Numbered from the stretch's first letter, positions 24,490 through 35,347 are shown. The stretch: 64,000 nt of DNA from Karstenula rhodostoma CBS 690.94 (GCA_010093485.1 MU001504.1:875769-939768), one strand, 5' to 3'. The notes: generated from the letters alone by a model not told the origin. Program-made: numbers and translations.

Positions 24490-26182
24490 ATGACTTTACC
24501 CTACCAGTGCCTTGCAGCGTGTACACGGCCTGTGTCTGATGGTCATGAGTGGCTGCTTTTCGGTGCGACGGGCTCTGAGCTTGTGGCGCAATCTTCTTCT
24601 GGGATCGTATCAACTTGGACGCCAGAAAGTGCCATCTTAGCAGTGAAGGTGCGTAAGACGCGCCCCGATACAATGCACGCAAATTCTGGTCCGCTATTGT
24701 ACGCACTCCCAGAAAGGGCTGACAGGGTTAGGAATCTGACCGTGAGGATGCACAGGAAGGCCCGCCTGCGAAACGGGCGAAACTCACACCCGTGGCAGAA
24801 CCCAAGCCCAACCTGTCGCATTTGAAAGTCACCAAAGACGGGACATATCTCGTTGCAGTGACTGCCGAGGACAAGTGCATCCGGGTTTTTCAAATAGGCG
24901 ATCAATGTCGACTGGAGCAGTTAAGTCAGAGGTAGGTGTCCCGTAAACACTACTCAGTGCCTGGTGACTGACTTCCTAAGATGCATGGCCAAACGTCCTT
25001 CTTCGATCACTTTGACTGCGGACGACAGTATAATATTGTGCGCAGACAAGTTCGGAGATGTATATTCTCTACCACTATTGTCATCCCCAGAAGACGAGCA
25101 GGCCGTTATTCCCGAGCCCAAAGAAGACCAAAAGAAATTTGAGCCCTCTGCTAGTGTCCTCACGGTTCACTCTGGAAGAAATCGTAAAGCGCTTGAAGAA
25201 CAGCTGAAACAAGCCCAGAAAGGGCCGAAGCAGGTGAAGGACACGCCGAAATTCAAGCACCAGCTCATCATAGGCCACGTATCGATGCTCACAGACGTTG
25301 TCTGTGCCACGATTGGCTCTCGTAGCTACATACTTACTGCCGACCGAGACGAGCATATCCGAGTGTCCCGTGGGTTACCGCAGGCGCACATTATCGACGG
25401 ATTCTGTCAGGGCCATGAGGAGTTTGTCAGCCGCCTATGCTTCACCAAGTCAGGACGTCTTGTGTCTGGAGGCGGAGACCCGTATCTGTACCTGTGGGAC
25501 TGGCTGTCTTACCACCTCGAAGAAAAGCTACCTCTCCAGGAGCTCATATTCGGGCACTACAAAGGACATCCGTATCACACTGGAGCTGCAGAGTTCAAGG
25601 TCGCTGTTTCTGGCATATGGGCGGTTCCTGATAGTGCGCAAGAGGTACAGCCCCTTCGCTTGCAATTTCATTACCAGCACTGACACACTACAGGTCGACG
25701 AGATCCTAGTAGCTTGCGAGGGCATTCCAGCACTGGTGAGCTTCAAGCTGGGCAGCTCATCGAGGACAGGAAAGGTGTTGCCATTAAATGGCAATGTGCT
25801 CGATCTCGCTTTCATTGCATCGGATGCAGGCGGTGCCATAGCAGCAATCTCGATCGATCACGTGCACCATCCGGGCTCTACGCAAGAGGTCCGCCAGGAG
25901 CCGGTAAGCCATGATCAAAATCTTGGTTGGAACATGGCTAATACGTTGTAGGGTGCTTCGCGACTACAATGCCTTTCAAACTACAACTCGGGAGAATGGG
26001 AGGACGACAAGACCCTAACTGGGTCGCTCGAAAGGTTCAGCCGGCCCATGCCGAACGAAGAGCGCGAGTCAGGTATTGCGAGTGAAGCTGATCGAGGCAA
26101 AGCCGACAACAAAGCAAAGGCACTTCGAGACCTGCTGTACGGTGTGGAGAACCTGAGGAAGCGTCCAGGCGCGGAGGATTAG
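24490..26182 (+). CDS. TRM82: tRNA (guanine-N7-)-methyltransferase non-catalytic subunit TRM82 (WD40)
   Basis: Five exons, 24490-24648, 24756-24931, 24981-25644, 25694-25903 and 25952-26182, give 479 aa. WD40-type blades can be followed through the text: HLKVTKDGTYLVAVTAEDKC, SSITLTADDSIILCADKFGD, IGHVSMLTDVVC with YILTADRDEHIRVS, and GHEEFVSRLCFTKSGRLVSG with GGDPYLYLWD. The YILTADRDEHIRVS block is typical of TRM82/WDR4. In yeast Trm82 stabilises catalytic Trm8 to make m7G46 in tRNA, in nucleus and cytosol. The basic run PPAKRAKL at the exon 1-2 join is also typical of fungal members. The 107-nt first intron uses GTGCGT...ACAG and is the least certain join; the others have good GTAGGT, GTACAG and GTAAGC donors. 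No lesion seen. Confidence 0.85.
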
Positions 26183-27023
26183 GCAATGCGGCGAAGACCG
26201 ACTGCCGAGGCATGACGCAGGATGTGCGCATGCTGTCTTTGTAAGGGCTCGTTGCAATGTCTGAATAGGCACATGATGTCCGTAGCTTTCAAACAGCCAC
26301 AACAGGCGAGTACAGACTGCAAACGCTATCCGCAGCAAGGCAGGCGACGCGGCGGGTGGGTTTGCTGTGGGCCGGGTGGTGAGTCTCGGCTGCACGCTCT
26401 TAGAAATCTGATGAACCCTGGCTTGCTCGCAAATCGCAATCGCGTGCGACCCTTCCCTGCCCAGCTCCGGTCGCGCTCTAGCTTAGCACATTTTCTTCTT
26501 CGGCCATCGCCCTCACTGCTGTCCACTGTATCCCAAGAAGCACCTGTGACTGTGTCCGAGGAGCTTCCAGTCCTCTCTCGTCATCCCATTCCGCCGACAG
26601 ACGCCATATCAATCAATCAATCAATCAATCGGTATTAAGCCCTATTTGTTGCGCCCCTCCACTAGACCTGCCACCCGAGAACACGTCCGAATCTCGACAA
26701 GAACTTCGCCGACAGTATTGTCCACTGCTGAATTATTGAGTTCCAGTGCCTTCTGCGCCAGCCGTCCTTTTGAAGTCTTTGCGCCGCCGCCGCCCAAGCC
26801 CACAGCTAGCGACTGAGACCCTCTCACACCGCACACCCGCGCAAGGAACACTACAACCGCCAAAGTGTTCGCCTCAGGTTTCCGTCGCGCAACCTCGACC
26901 CGGTTCCTGTCCCTCTTCTCCGTGCCCATTGCCGCCGCCGCGTCCAACCAACGCGTATCGCCCGCCGCGGGGTTATCTTCTGCTTCAAAGCAGACCTCAA
27001 CACCTAAGGTCGACGTGCGGAGG
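26183..27023. other. TRR1 promoter and long 5' leader
   Basis: About 840 bases between TRM82 and the TRR1 ATG. It holds an ATCA tetranucleotide run at 26608-26630. The last 210 bases (26811-27023, after an in-frame TAG at 26808) stay open in the TRR1 frame without any ATG and translate to a basic Ser/Ala-rich sequence like a mitochondrial presequence. See the TRR1 entry and findings. Confidence 0.55.
26608..26630. repeat. ATCA tetranucleotide microsatellite
   Basis: Almost six tandem ATCA units in the TRR1 upstream region, about 400 bases before the ATG. Confidence 0.8.
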
Positions 27024-28403
27024 ATGCATTCACGACTAGTCAGTAAGTTGTGCCTTTGTATGTGTTATCAAAGATCTGCTAACGTGGTTTGTAGTCATTG
27101 GGTAAGTGCGACGCGTCGTGGTTCCCGCTCCACAGCTATCGTGTACCTCCACCACGCCCAGAGCATGATATTATACAGGCGCCATGCTGACTTGCATGTA
27201 GCTCGGGCCCTGCAGGCCACACCGCAGCCATCTATGCTGCGCGAGCCGACCTGAACCGTAGGCTTTCCTTCTCCAATTCTTGTCCTGGAACTTTCTGCTG
27301 ACATGCACCAGCCGTCATGTACGAGGGCTTCCTCGCGCTCGGAATCGCAGCGGGCGGCCAATTGACCACTACCGATGAAGTCGAGAACTTTCCCGGCTTC
27401 AAGATGATCCAGGGCGGTAAGCTCATGGTGCGTTCTCTGCCAAACAATTTCATGAAAATACCCCGCTGACGTGAATCAGGACCAAATGCGCGAGCAGTCC
27501 GAAGCCTGCGGCACCGAAATCATCTCCCAGACCGTCGCGAAGGTCGACCTCAAGGCGAAGCCCTTCAAATACTGGCTACACCCCATGGGCGATGACGATA
27601 CCATCGAAGAGGAGGAACATACCGCCGATGCTCTAATCATCGCAACTGGCGCCAAGGCCCGCCGGCTAGACCTCCCCGGCGAGACCAAATTCTGGGGCAA
27701 CGGTGTATCGGCCTGCGCGGTTTGTGACGGCTCGCTCCCCATGTTTCGCGAGCAGCCCCTTGTTGTCATCGGCGGCGGCGACTCCGCGGTAGAAGAGGCC
27801 CTTTACCTTACCAAGAAGGCGAAGAAGGTCACCGTCCTGGTGCGACGAGACAAGCTCCGGGCGAGCAGGACAAACGCACGACGACTGACGACGCACCCCA
27901 AGATTGATATCAGGTACAACACCAGCGCCGTGGAGATCAAGGGCGAGGAAAAGAAGAACGGTCTTATGACCCAACTCGTCATCAAGAACAACGTCACCAA
28001 GGAGGAGCAGGCTATCGAAGCCAAGGGGCTGTTCTACGCTGTTGGCCACGATCCTGCAACTGCGCTCTTCAAGGATCAGCTTGACATGGATGAGGATGGC
28101 TACCTTGTCACGGACCCGGGACGCTGCACCACCAGTATAGAGGGTGTATTCGCCGCTGGAGACGTCCAGGACAAGCGATACAGGCAAGCTATTACCAGTG
28201 CAGGTCAGTATTCACTTCATAAGCTGAATATCAATAACGACTAACCATTATAAGGCTCCGGCTGCATTGCCGCCCTCGAAGCCGAGAAGTGGCTTGCCGA
28301 CCAAGACGACAGCGTCACCAACGAGCTCGATACGGAGAACCAGGCCGAGAAGTCGCAGACCAACGGCGTCGTCCCCGAGTACCGCTCCAACCCGCTCTTG
28401 TAG
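27024..28403 (+). CDS. TRR1: thioredoxin reductase (NADPH), low-molecular-weight type
   Basis: Six exons, 27024-27042, 27095-27101, 27202-27257, 27312-27427, 27480-28203 and 28255-28403, give 356 aa. The second exon is only 7 nt (TCATTGG); with exons 1 and 3 it completes [20 protein letters not shown], the FAD dinucleotide fold. The redox pair is Cys145-Ala-Val-Cys148 (ACAVCDGS), followed by the NADPH fold [15 protein letters not shown] and the second FAD motif [16 protein letters not shown]. It reduces thioredoxin with NADPH. The disordered tail ends [10 protein letters not shown]. The frame is open upstream of the ATG at 27024 back to 26811 but contains no ATG; its basic Ser-rich translation could be a mitochondrial presequence made from a near-cognate start. 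All motifs are intact. Confidence 0.95.
27095..27101 (+). other. TRR1: 7-nt microexon of TRR1
   Basis: The 7 bases TCATTGG lie between a TTTGTAG acceptor and a GTAAGT donor. Without them the Rossmann motif VIIGSGPAG cannot be assembled in frame: exon 1 supplies the first base of an Ile codon, the microexon gives the rest plus Ile and two bases of Gly, and exon 3 supplies the last base. Confidence 0.85.
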
Positions 28404-29048
28404 ACTCGTGCATTATGTCCTGCATCTCAGCGTGCATATTCCCGTTCGCCCCAAGATCAACACCGCTATCTTCACCTCGCATCGGCATAAAATGTAGTGG
28501 GCTCTGAGATTTATGAATAGATTTTCTGTTTTGTGTGTGGATAGATGGTTTTTAGCTTCTCTGGCTGGAGCCTTGTGTGGACGGCTCGCCGGCATTGGGA
28601 TAGACTTGAGTGGTGGTAGAGAAATTAAATGAAATGATGTGAAAGCAATGATTCTGAACCAGATGGTCTGCATGTTGTTCTCAAACGCCTCTATCCTATA
28701 TCACAATGCTCTGCATTTTTGGTGCGTATCACGCAGTTGTCAATGAATCCTTTTTCGATCCATCCACGTCTTTCTCATCGATCTTACTACACTGCTGGAA
28801 GTATATTTGGGTATCGCTATCTACCTACCCCTCGACGCCCTGCAATACCGGATAGTAGGGCTGAATATGTCTTCTACATAATATTGCAGCGCGTAACATG
28901 TCTTCCGCACCCTGATGAGACGTCCCGCATGACGCGTAGCCGCGCCGAATGTGGAGATGCCAACATTGATCGTCCACGTAAAGCAGTGGTCGTTGACTCA
29001 GGTGTTGATTGATGGTTGAGGAAAATAGCTCCTGGGTTGACATGAGCA
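28404..29048. other. convergent 3' region, no gene
   Basis: About 650 bases between the TRR1 stop and the stop of the minus-strand gene at 29049. Short frames on both strands lack any recognisable feature. Confidence 0.5.
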
Positions 29049-29841
29049 TCAGCCGCCAAAGCCAGAGTTGCGAAGAAGGTCAAGCGCACTCTCGAACGCC
29101 CGTACAACCTCGATGTCTACTGATGTCAGCCAGTCCAGATAGTCAGTCCTATAATGAGCTTACAGTGCTGCCTCGTGTTCGCCAGTTTCTGCTCGGAATT
29201 CTGAACGTAGGTCATGCGGGTACGAAGTCTAGGCTGAGATTAGTTGAACTGATTGAAAAGCAACATCGGACATGCATACCGGTGGAAGGTGCGATCGGAC
29301 TCTTGATTGGCGCCAGCATCGGCCCAGATTTTGAAGTACTGTGGCCAGCGTTAGCTCCTTGGGCACATAACAAGACGTATGCCAACAGTACATCCATAAG
29401 CTGAGCGAACTCCTCTAGCAGCTCTTGTTCCTGCGCGGACGCGGTGCTGATCGTGTTGTGGTAGCGCTCATGAAGCTCCTCCCAGTCGAAATCAACAATC
29501 TCGTCGGCAGGATCAACATCGTCGTTGCTGTCATACGCTTCACCCTCGCCAGGCTCGAGATTTTCCACTTCTGGCACTTGCTGAGCTTGTTGGGCGGAGG
29601 GCGGGCGGTCTTCCTCAGTGGAGTCCGCTGGGATGCTCGGGGCACGCGTCTCTTCCGCGTTAGACGCGTTTTCCGCATGCTCGGCTTTGTGAGTCTGGTC
29701 ATTGCTAACGTCTGCCATACCTGACAAGGAGGACTGAGGGAAATATGGAGGTGAAGAACGAAAAGATTGCTGTCGTTGCTGTAGCCCGCTAATTGATGGG
29801 TAGGGGGATTCAGACTTTGACGATGGCATTGGCATTAGCAT
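29049..29841 (-). CDS. uncharacterised acidic, coiled-coil-like fungal protein
   Basis: Four exons on the minus strand, 29841-29392, 29338-29280, 29228-29164 and 29116-29049, give 213 aa. The first 100 residues are disordered and acidic (Ser/Pro/Gln/Glu-rich, with EPGEGEAYDSNDDVDPADE). The rest is helical and hydrophilic: DFDWEELHERYHNTIS, EEFAQLMDYFKIWADAGANQ, RLRTRMTYVQNSEQKLANTR, ending ESALDLLRNSGFGG. Three small exons join in frame across 53-, 51- and 47-nt introns, which argues for a real gene. The last intron ends in tandem acceptors CAG-TAG; both keep the frame and would give HYIEVV or HLDIEVV. I recognise no named family. It is divergent from ATG14, 466 bases apart. An internal ATG near 29720 (MADVSNDQ) is an alternative start. 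Confidence 0.75.
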
Positions 29842-30307
29842 TGGCCATTAGTTGATGAGTGCTGCGGTCAGTGCTCTAAGTGAGTCGATACTTCAGGCGC
29901 TGCACTTCTGGTGCGATGCCGGAGCGAGCGTTTGGTTCTTAGTTGTAGGTGTGGGAGGAGCGATAGTTCACATGTAACACTATGCTGCATGCGCTTAGCG
30001 CGATGTCCTGCGGGTAGGTGCGCCCAGTTGCGTCACGCCTCGCGGGTGCCTGACATCTTATCGTCTTCCGGTGCCTTTCCGATTCATCTTTCACCACCTT
30101 GGACTCTACTTCCTTCTGAGCCTCATGTTCGCTCTCCGTAAAAGCCTCAACGAACAGTGTCCAGATTAGCGCATTCACGCGGCAGCCTGTTTGCCCAAAT
30201 AGCACCTCCGACGGCGCGTACCCGCTCAACATGATCCTCAACTGCTTCCCGGACCCACAAGAACCTGAGAGATCAAGAAGTGGGAACATAACATAAACCA
30301 CGACATC
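29842..30307. promoter_or_regulatory. bidirectional promoter region of the acidic-protein gene and ATG14
   Basis: 466 bases between two divergent starts. An out-of-frame ATG at 29848 on the minus strand opens a 12-codon uORF that overlaps the start of the acidic-protein gene. No other motif is assigned. Confidence 0.45.
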
Positions 30308-32054
30308 ATGGAGTGTGATATCTGTGGCAGGGAGGGCGCACTCCACTGTGTTACTTGCGCTCGCGCCTTCTTGGAGGAACCCCGCTACAAACTCGCGGAT
30401 AAACTGGTTGTTGGCGAAACATATGCAAAGCATGTGAAAGCCGTTGTCGAGGGTTTAGAAGACACAGAGAGCCAGTAAGTAGAGCCTCTTGGCCTCATTG
30501 TGGCTTTGCAGCGCGACTCGAGAGTCCCGCAGTTGGCGGATGGTGCTGACGGGTGGCCACTTCCAGACATGTATCGCTCCAGGATTCAAAGGGAGGCTTG
30601 CTGGTAGATCGACAAGAATGCACCAACAACATCGAGATACAGCGCACTCGAGCCGAAACGGCGGAAATCGAAGAGCGGACTGCCTTGATCAACGAGCAGG
30701 CTGAGCTGCTTCGACAGCAGATCGAGAACACACAGAAGCAGCTTACTGAGAAGCGCCGACAGATCTCCTTACGCAAATCTGACATCTCGTCTGCTACCCA
30801 CGACGTAAACGCTCGCCGAGCCACCGAACGCGACAAAGTACAGCAGAGCATCAAGCGCTTAGAATATGAGTCGGATAAGGTTCACGCCTCTGCGATGGAG
30901 ATGCGATCGTATCTTGTCCACTCAGCGGCCGATGTTGCGGGACTGAAGTCGTTGAAGCGTAGGACAAGGGAAGGCGAGGTCAAGGAAATTTGGTATATAG
31001 GCCCTGACATAGACCGGCATCGAACGTTATCGAAATCAGGTAGACATATCAGGGTTTGGGACTTGCGAGAGCTCAATGGTATGTTCGAGCTATATATCTC
31101 ATTCTACTTGAAGGTCACTACTGACTTCGCACAGACGCTCCGCCGGATGAACTATCGGCGTCTCTACTTGCCATCACACAACTTCTGATACGGGCCACGG
31201 CCTATCTTGGTCTCCGACTCCCTTCCGAGATCACGCTCCCGCACAGAGACTACCCACATCCCACGATCATTCGCCCTGAGGAATCCTGGGAAGGGAAGAA
31301 AGCCCCGTTTCCAGGTTTGACCCCGTCACATTCATCCAACAACAGCCCGGAAGCCTCTCGTACGTTGGATGGTACACCTATACCTAGAGCCATGGTACTA
31401 TTTCTGGATCGATCCCTCCCCCACTTGCGAGAGGAAGACAAGGCGGCCTACGCAATTTTCATAGAAGCTGTCGCTCATCTTGGCTACAATGTCGCTTGGC
31501 TGTGTCGATCACAGGGCATGAAAGATGAGATTGTGAGATGGGAGGATGTGTGTGATGTTGGCAAAAACCTCCACCGTCTACTCAAATTGCGAGTCACTTG
31601 GAATCCTCAGCGCCCAGAGAATCCGCTCGACAAAGATATTCCCCAGTCGAGGTCCAGCTCCTATGCCACGAAGAAGACCCCTGTAGGACTCGGCGAAGTC
31701 TCTTATTCAACGTCTCATTCGTTCGCTCTTGACAACGAAAACGTACAACGAGTTGGCGATTGGAAAGTTAGTCCGTGGAAGCTGAAGGACCAACTGAAGA
31801 GTTATCTGTATGCTGAGGAACAGACCAAGGATTGGGACAACTTGGATCCAAAGGAATGGGCAGATATGGAGAACGCGATCAAAGACGATCCGGTCATGGT
31901 TGGAAAACGACATGGCGAGGGTGATGGAAAGAGCTACATGGACAATGTTCCAGCTATCATGGAATCTGCGGCGGTTGAGGAGCGCAAAACGAACGGCTGG
32001 ACAAGGGTCAAGAGCCGCAGTGAGGAGACGGCGAAGAAACCGGGGCGGGAGTGA
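30308..32054 (+). CDS. ATG14: ATG14/UVRAG-family subunit of the autophagy PI3-kinase complex
   Basis: Three exons, 30308-30474, 30567-31078 and 31135-32054, give 532 aa. The N-terminus MECDICGREGALHCVTCARA has the paired Cys-x2-Cys motifs of Atg14/Barkor. A long hydrophilic coiled coil follows (NNIEIQRTRAETAEIEERTA through ESDKVHASAMEM, about residues 70-160). The C-terminal domain has GLRLPSEITLPHRDYPHPTI, the typical block of the fungal Atg14/Vps38 (UV-resistance) family, followed by FIEAVAHLGYNVAWLCRSQG. Known role: it directs the Vps34-Vps15-Atg6 lipid kinase to the pre-autophagosome. The choice of ATG14 over VPS38 rests on the N-terminal cysteines. The first splice uses the acceptor at 30566 (TTCCAG); the later CCAG would introduce a stop. 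No lesion seen. Confidence 0.8.
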
Positions 32055-32865
32055 AGGCTCGTTCAGGAAGGCGCAAACTCTTCGGGTTTGCAAAACCCCG
32101 TGTGCTCACAAAAATACGTGCATGTGCGGGCCGTGAAGCTGCACGTATTGTCGGTGTAGTCGGCGTAGTCGGCGTAGTCGGCGGGTTGAGCATATTACGT
32201 CTTAAACAGCCTACTATGAAAAGGAAATTTTAGACGTATCATGGGTCCCCATCGGAGCTGCTGTAGAGTTATTAACTGGTGCATGGCTCACCAAGGGCTC
32301 CTGCAAGGACTCGCAAGGATGAGTGTAGCATGCGATGCATTGTAATCACACTCCATCTATGATACAGTACAAATGGAGAGACGAGGCTTCTAGAAGGCCG
32401 CTTGTGTCTCGGCCTCGGCGCAACAAGCCGTTAGATCAGCAATGCGTTCGGAGAATTCGATTGCACCATCCGAGCTAAACCCAAACAGTTGCAACAAGAG
32501 GACGAAGCCACACAGCATTCCTCTCTACGGGATTTCTCAGCATCTCATTACACATTCAGGCCGCACAGATGCCGTACGCCTGTGCAAAATCTTATATAAG
32601 AGGCGGTGAAAGCCAGCGATGGAGTCGTACGCTGTGCTTTCCCCTTCTCCCAACCAACGAGCACGCCATCGCAGCAGAATCGCGCCATCACCACAACAAA
32701 GGCTACGGTACCGAAGGCACTAGCGCGACGTCCATATATCAATAAACGTTCGTGTTGCGCTCAACTACACTGTCGCCAAGTTGTTCTCGCGGAATTCACA
32801 TTTCGTCGAACTCTTCCCGGGTATTTTCGAAGCATTCAACCACCCCAGAGGCCACCTCCGTAGCC
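32055..32865. other. ATG14 3' region and CYS3 promoter/leader
   Basis: About 810 bases. A 9-base repeat (GTAGTCGGC type) lies at about 32150-32183. A TATA-like box is present at 32593-32599. Downstream of an in-frame TAA at 32743 the CYS3 frame stays open to the ATG without an upstream ATG, giving a basic Ser-rich leader. Confidence 0.5.
32593..32599 (+). promoter_or_regulatory. TATA-like box upstream of CYS3
   Basis: TATATAA lies 267 bases before the CYS3 ATG. If used, transcription would start well upstream of the AUG-less in-frame leader (32746-32865), so that leader would be in the mRNA. Confidence 0.4.
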
Positions 32866-34277
32866 ATGACGTTTGCCGAACATCCGATCGAGACTCCGCC
32901 GCGGGCACCTTCGCCGGTGCATAGGTTCGGGACTTTGGCCGTGCATGCTGGCAGTCCGCATGACCCTGTGACGGGCGCAGTCATTGAGCCGGTGCGTATT
33001 CCTTGGGTAGCAAGATGGAGTCGTTCTCTACGGGCGATGGGAACCTTGACGTTCATTTTCCGGCTCGTTACGCGCAAAATACGAACTCCGGATCTGCTGC
33101 CCCGGTATAGACGATCACGACATTTCGCTAATCTGAGCAGATCTCACTCTCCACCACTTTCGCGCAGACCGGCCTAGGAAAGCCCGTTGGGCTGTACGAG
33201 TATTCCAGATCCTCGAACCCGAACAGGGACAACTTCGAACGTGCGGTTGCCGCTCTTGAACATGCTCGCTTTGCCCTCGCATTTTCCTCCGGCTCCGCGA
33301 CCACAGCGAACATTCTCCAATCCCTCGCCGCCGGCTCCCACGTCATTTCTGTGTCGGATGTCTACGGTGGCACGCACCGCTACTTCACAAAAGTCGCACT
33401 CACCCACGATGTGAAAGTCACATTCAGTCCCAGCATCGAGATCGACATCGCCGAGCTCATCACACCCGAGACAAAACTGATCTGGATCGAGACGCCCTCC
33501 AACCCAACCCTGACGCTTGTGGACATTAGGAAGGTTGCCACAATTGCGCATCAGCATGGCATCTTGGTCGTAGTGGACAACACTTTCCTCTCGCCATATG
33601 TGCAGAACCCGCTCGACCACGGCGCCGACATCGTCGTGCACTCCGTCACCAAGTACATCAACGGTCACTCGGATGTGGTCATGGGCGCTGCGGCGTTCAA
33701 CTCGCAGGATATCTACGACCGTCTGTCTTTCCTCCAGAATGCTCTCGGTGCCGTCCCCTCAGCCTTCGACTGCTGGCTCGCCCACCGCGGTCTCAAGACC
33801 CTGCACCTACGTGCCCGCGAAGCGACCAAGAACGCGACCGGTGTCGCCACTGTGCTCAAGGACTCCCCACACGTCGTCGCAGTCAATTACCCTGGCCTTC
33901 CCTCGCACCCGCAGTACGCTGTGACGCAGAAGCAGCACAGGGATGCAATGGGTGGTGGTATGCTTTCATTCCGCATCCGTGGCGGCCACGAGGCGGCTGA
34001 GCGGTTCTGCCAAGCCACCAAGATCTACACGCTTGCTGAGTCGTTGGGTGGCATCGAGTCTCTCATCGAGGTGCCGAGCGTGATGACGCACGGTGGCATC
34101 CCGCGTGAGCAACGCGAGGCTGCGGGCGTGTTCGACGACCTTGTCCGCGTCAGCTGCGGTATCGAGGACGAAGCCGATCTTGTGGCTGATGTGCTGCAGG
34201 CGCTGGAGAAAGCAGTCGTTGGTCCCAAGATCACGAATGCACTAGCCGGCAACGGCAACGGCAACGGCCATGCTTGA
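32866..34277 (+). CDS. CYS3: cystathionine gamma-lyase (PLP-dependent transsulfuration enzyme)
   Basis: Two exons, 32866-32991 and 33141-34277, with a 149-nt intron, give 420 aa. The Cys/Met-metabolism PLP fold is complete: FGTLAVHAGSPHDPVTGAVIEP then ISLSTTFAQT across the join; EYSRSSNPNRDNFE; the SSGSATT phosphate-binding region; DVYGGTHRYF; ETPSNPTL; DNTFLSPYVQNPL; and the PLP lysine in HSVTKYINGHSDVVMG. SLGGIESLIEVPSVMTH near the end fits the gamma-lyase/synthase family. The enzyme cleaves cystathionine to cysteine, 2-oxobutyrate and ammonia in the cytosol. Gamma-synthase is the alternative, but length and the ESLIEVPSVMTH block favour the lyase. The C-terminus is a small Asn-Gly repeat. 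In front of the ATG the frame stays open without ATG (see findings). Confidence 0.9.
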
Positions 34278-34606
34278 GCTGGTCAGGAAGAGGAATTTCG
34301 AAAAGTTGCATGATTACGACGGTTCTATGAGCGATGACTAAGGCGTTACGGAGCACAAGAGGAGCGGCCACGAAATGGTCGGCGGATGGGATACATGAGG
34401 GCATCATTGCTGCTGTTTGCATGATTGCGAGAAGTACTAGATACCAAACGGATCTCTTTTCATTCGTGGAATATTTACTATGTGCCATTGCCACCTCAAT
34501 CCGTAGGTGCCTGAACCTGCCTGGTACATTCATGTCCGATGCTCATGCCCTCCATATATGTGTGCTGCTTGTGCCTTGTCGCACCCCCGGTCGTCTGCGG
34601 CGACGC
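34278..34606. other. convergent 3' region of CYS3 and the first LRLP paralogue
   Basis: About 330 bases between two stop codons. Nothing beyond probable 3' untranslated sequence. Confidence 0.5.
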
Positions 34607-35347
34607 TCACATGTCTTCCTTGCGCCACCATCCCCATTCGACATGGATATCCTCGCCCAATGCTTGCCGAATCAACTTGACTGCTTTCTCAACCTGCACC
34701 GTATCGTCTGCCCGTTCATCGGCCGGATTAATTTTGGTCCAAAACACATCCAGGAACACGCGCTTCAAACCGGATAGATCTTTCTGGTAAGCCTGAACAA
34801 ATCCCACGTGGTCATCCGAGTAATAACAAAGGTCGGAATAATCGATCACTAACGTTGAAAAGGCTTCTCGCTGCACCGGAAGTATGTCCTCTAGGGCCCT
34901 CTTGGATTCATCTTCGATCAGCCAGCAGAAGATCATAGCGCCAGCGAGGGAAAGCAGTCGTGTCTCTTTGTACGTAGCTCGACAAACTTTGCTGAGGTGA
35001 AAGCGCTTGCTCATCTTTTCTGAGACAGACACCTTGCCTGCGCTCAGCCGGAACCGGGGCACCTCGTCGAAGACATAACCGTAGATCTTGTTGCGAAGTT
35101 CTCCAGGAAGCCTCAGGAAGGGCGATTCCCGCTGGTTACGCTCGAAGCTACCGCTCATCAGCACCGACGCACGCAAAAAGCTTACTTGCAAAACTCACAT
35201 CGCAATGCAAGCGCCTCGCGGAGCGGGGTCGAGCATGCCGTTGCTATCCTTGACCACAGCGGGTACGTCAACGTCGGCTCCACTGGCAGTCGCCATATCG
35301 TTGCTGTTGTCGTCGCACGCTCCGGGTTTGGTGGGAGGGTCAGCCAT
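34607..35347 (-). CDS. fungal LRLPxExR-family protein, paralogue A
   Basis: Two exons on the minus strand, 35347-35199 and 35147-34607, give 229 aa. Exon 1 (MADPPTKPGACDDN...) is acidic and ends in GMLDPAPRGACIA. Exon 2 opens with the family hallmark ESPFLRLPGELRNKIYGYVF, an F-box-like motif common in large lineage-expanded families of Pezizomycotina, then LSKVCRATYKETRLL and a C-terminal segment ending HVEWGWWRKEDM. Function is unknown; substrate-receptor roles are sometimes guessed for this family but nothing here shows one. The intron lies immediately before the LRLP block in phase 2, the same place as in paralogues B and C further along the same strand. No lesion seen. Confidence 0.75.
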
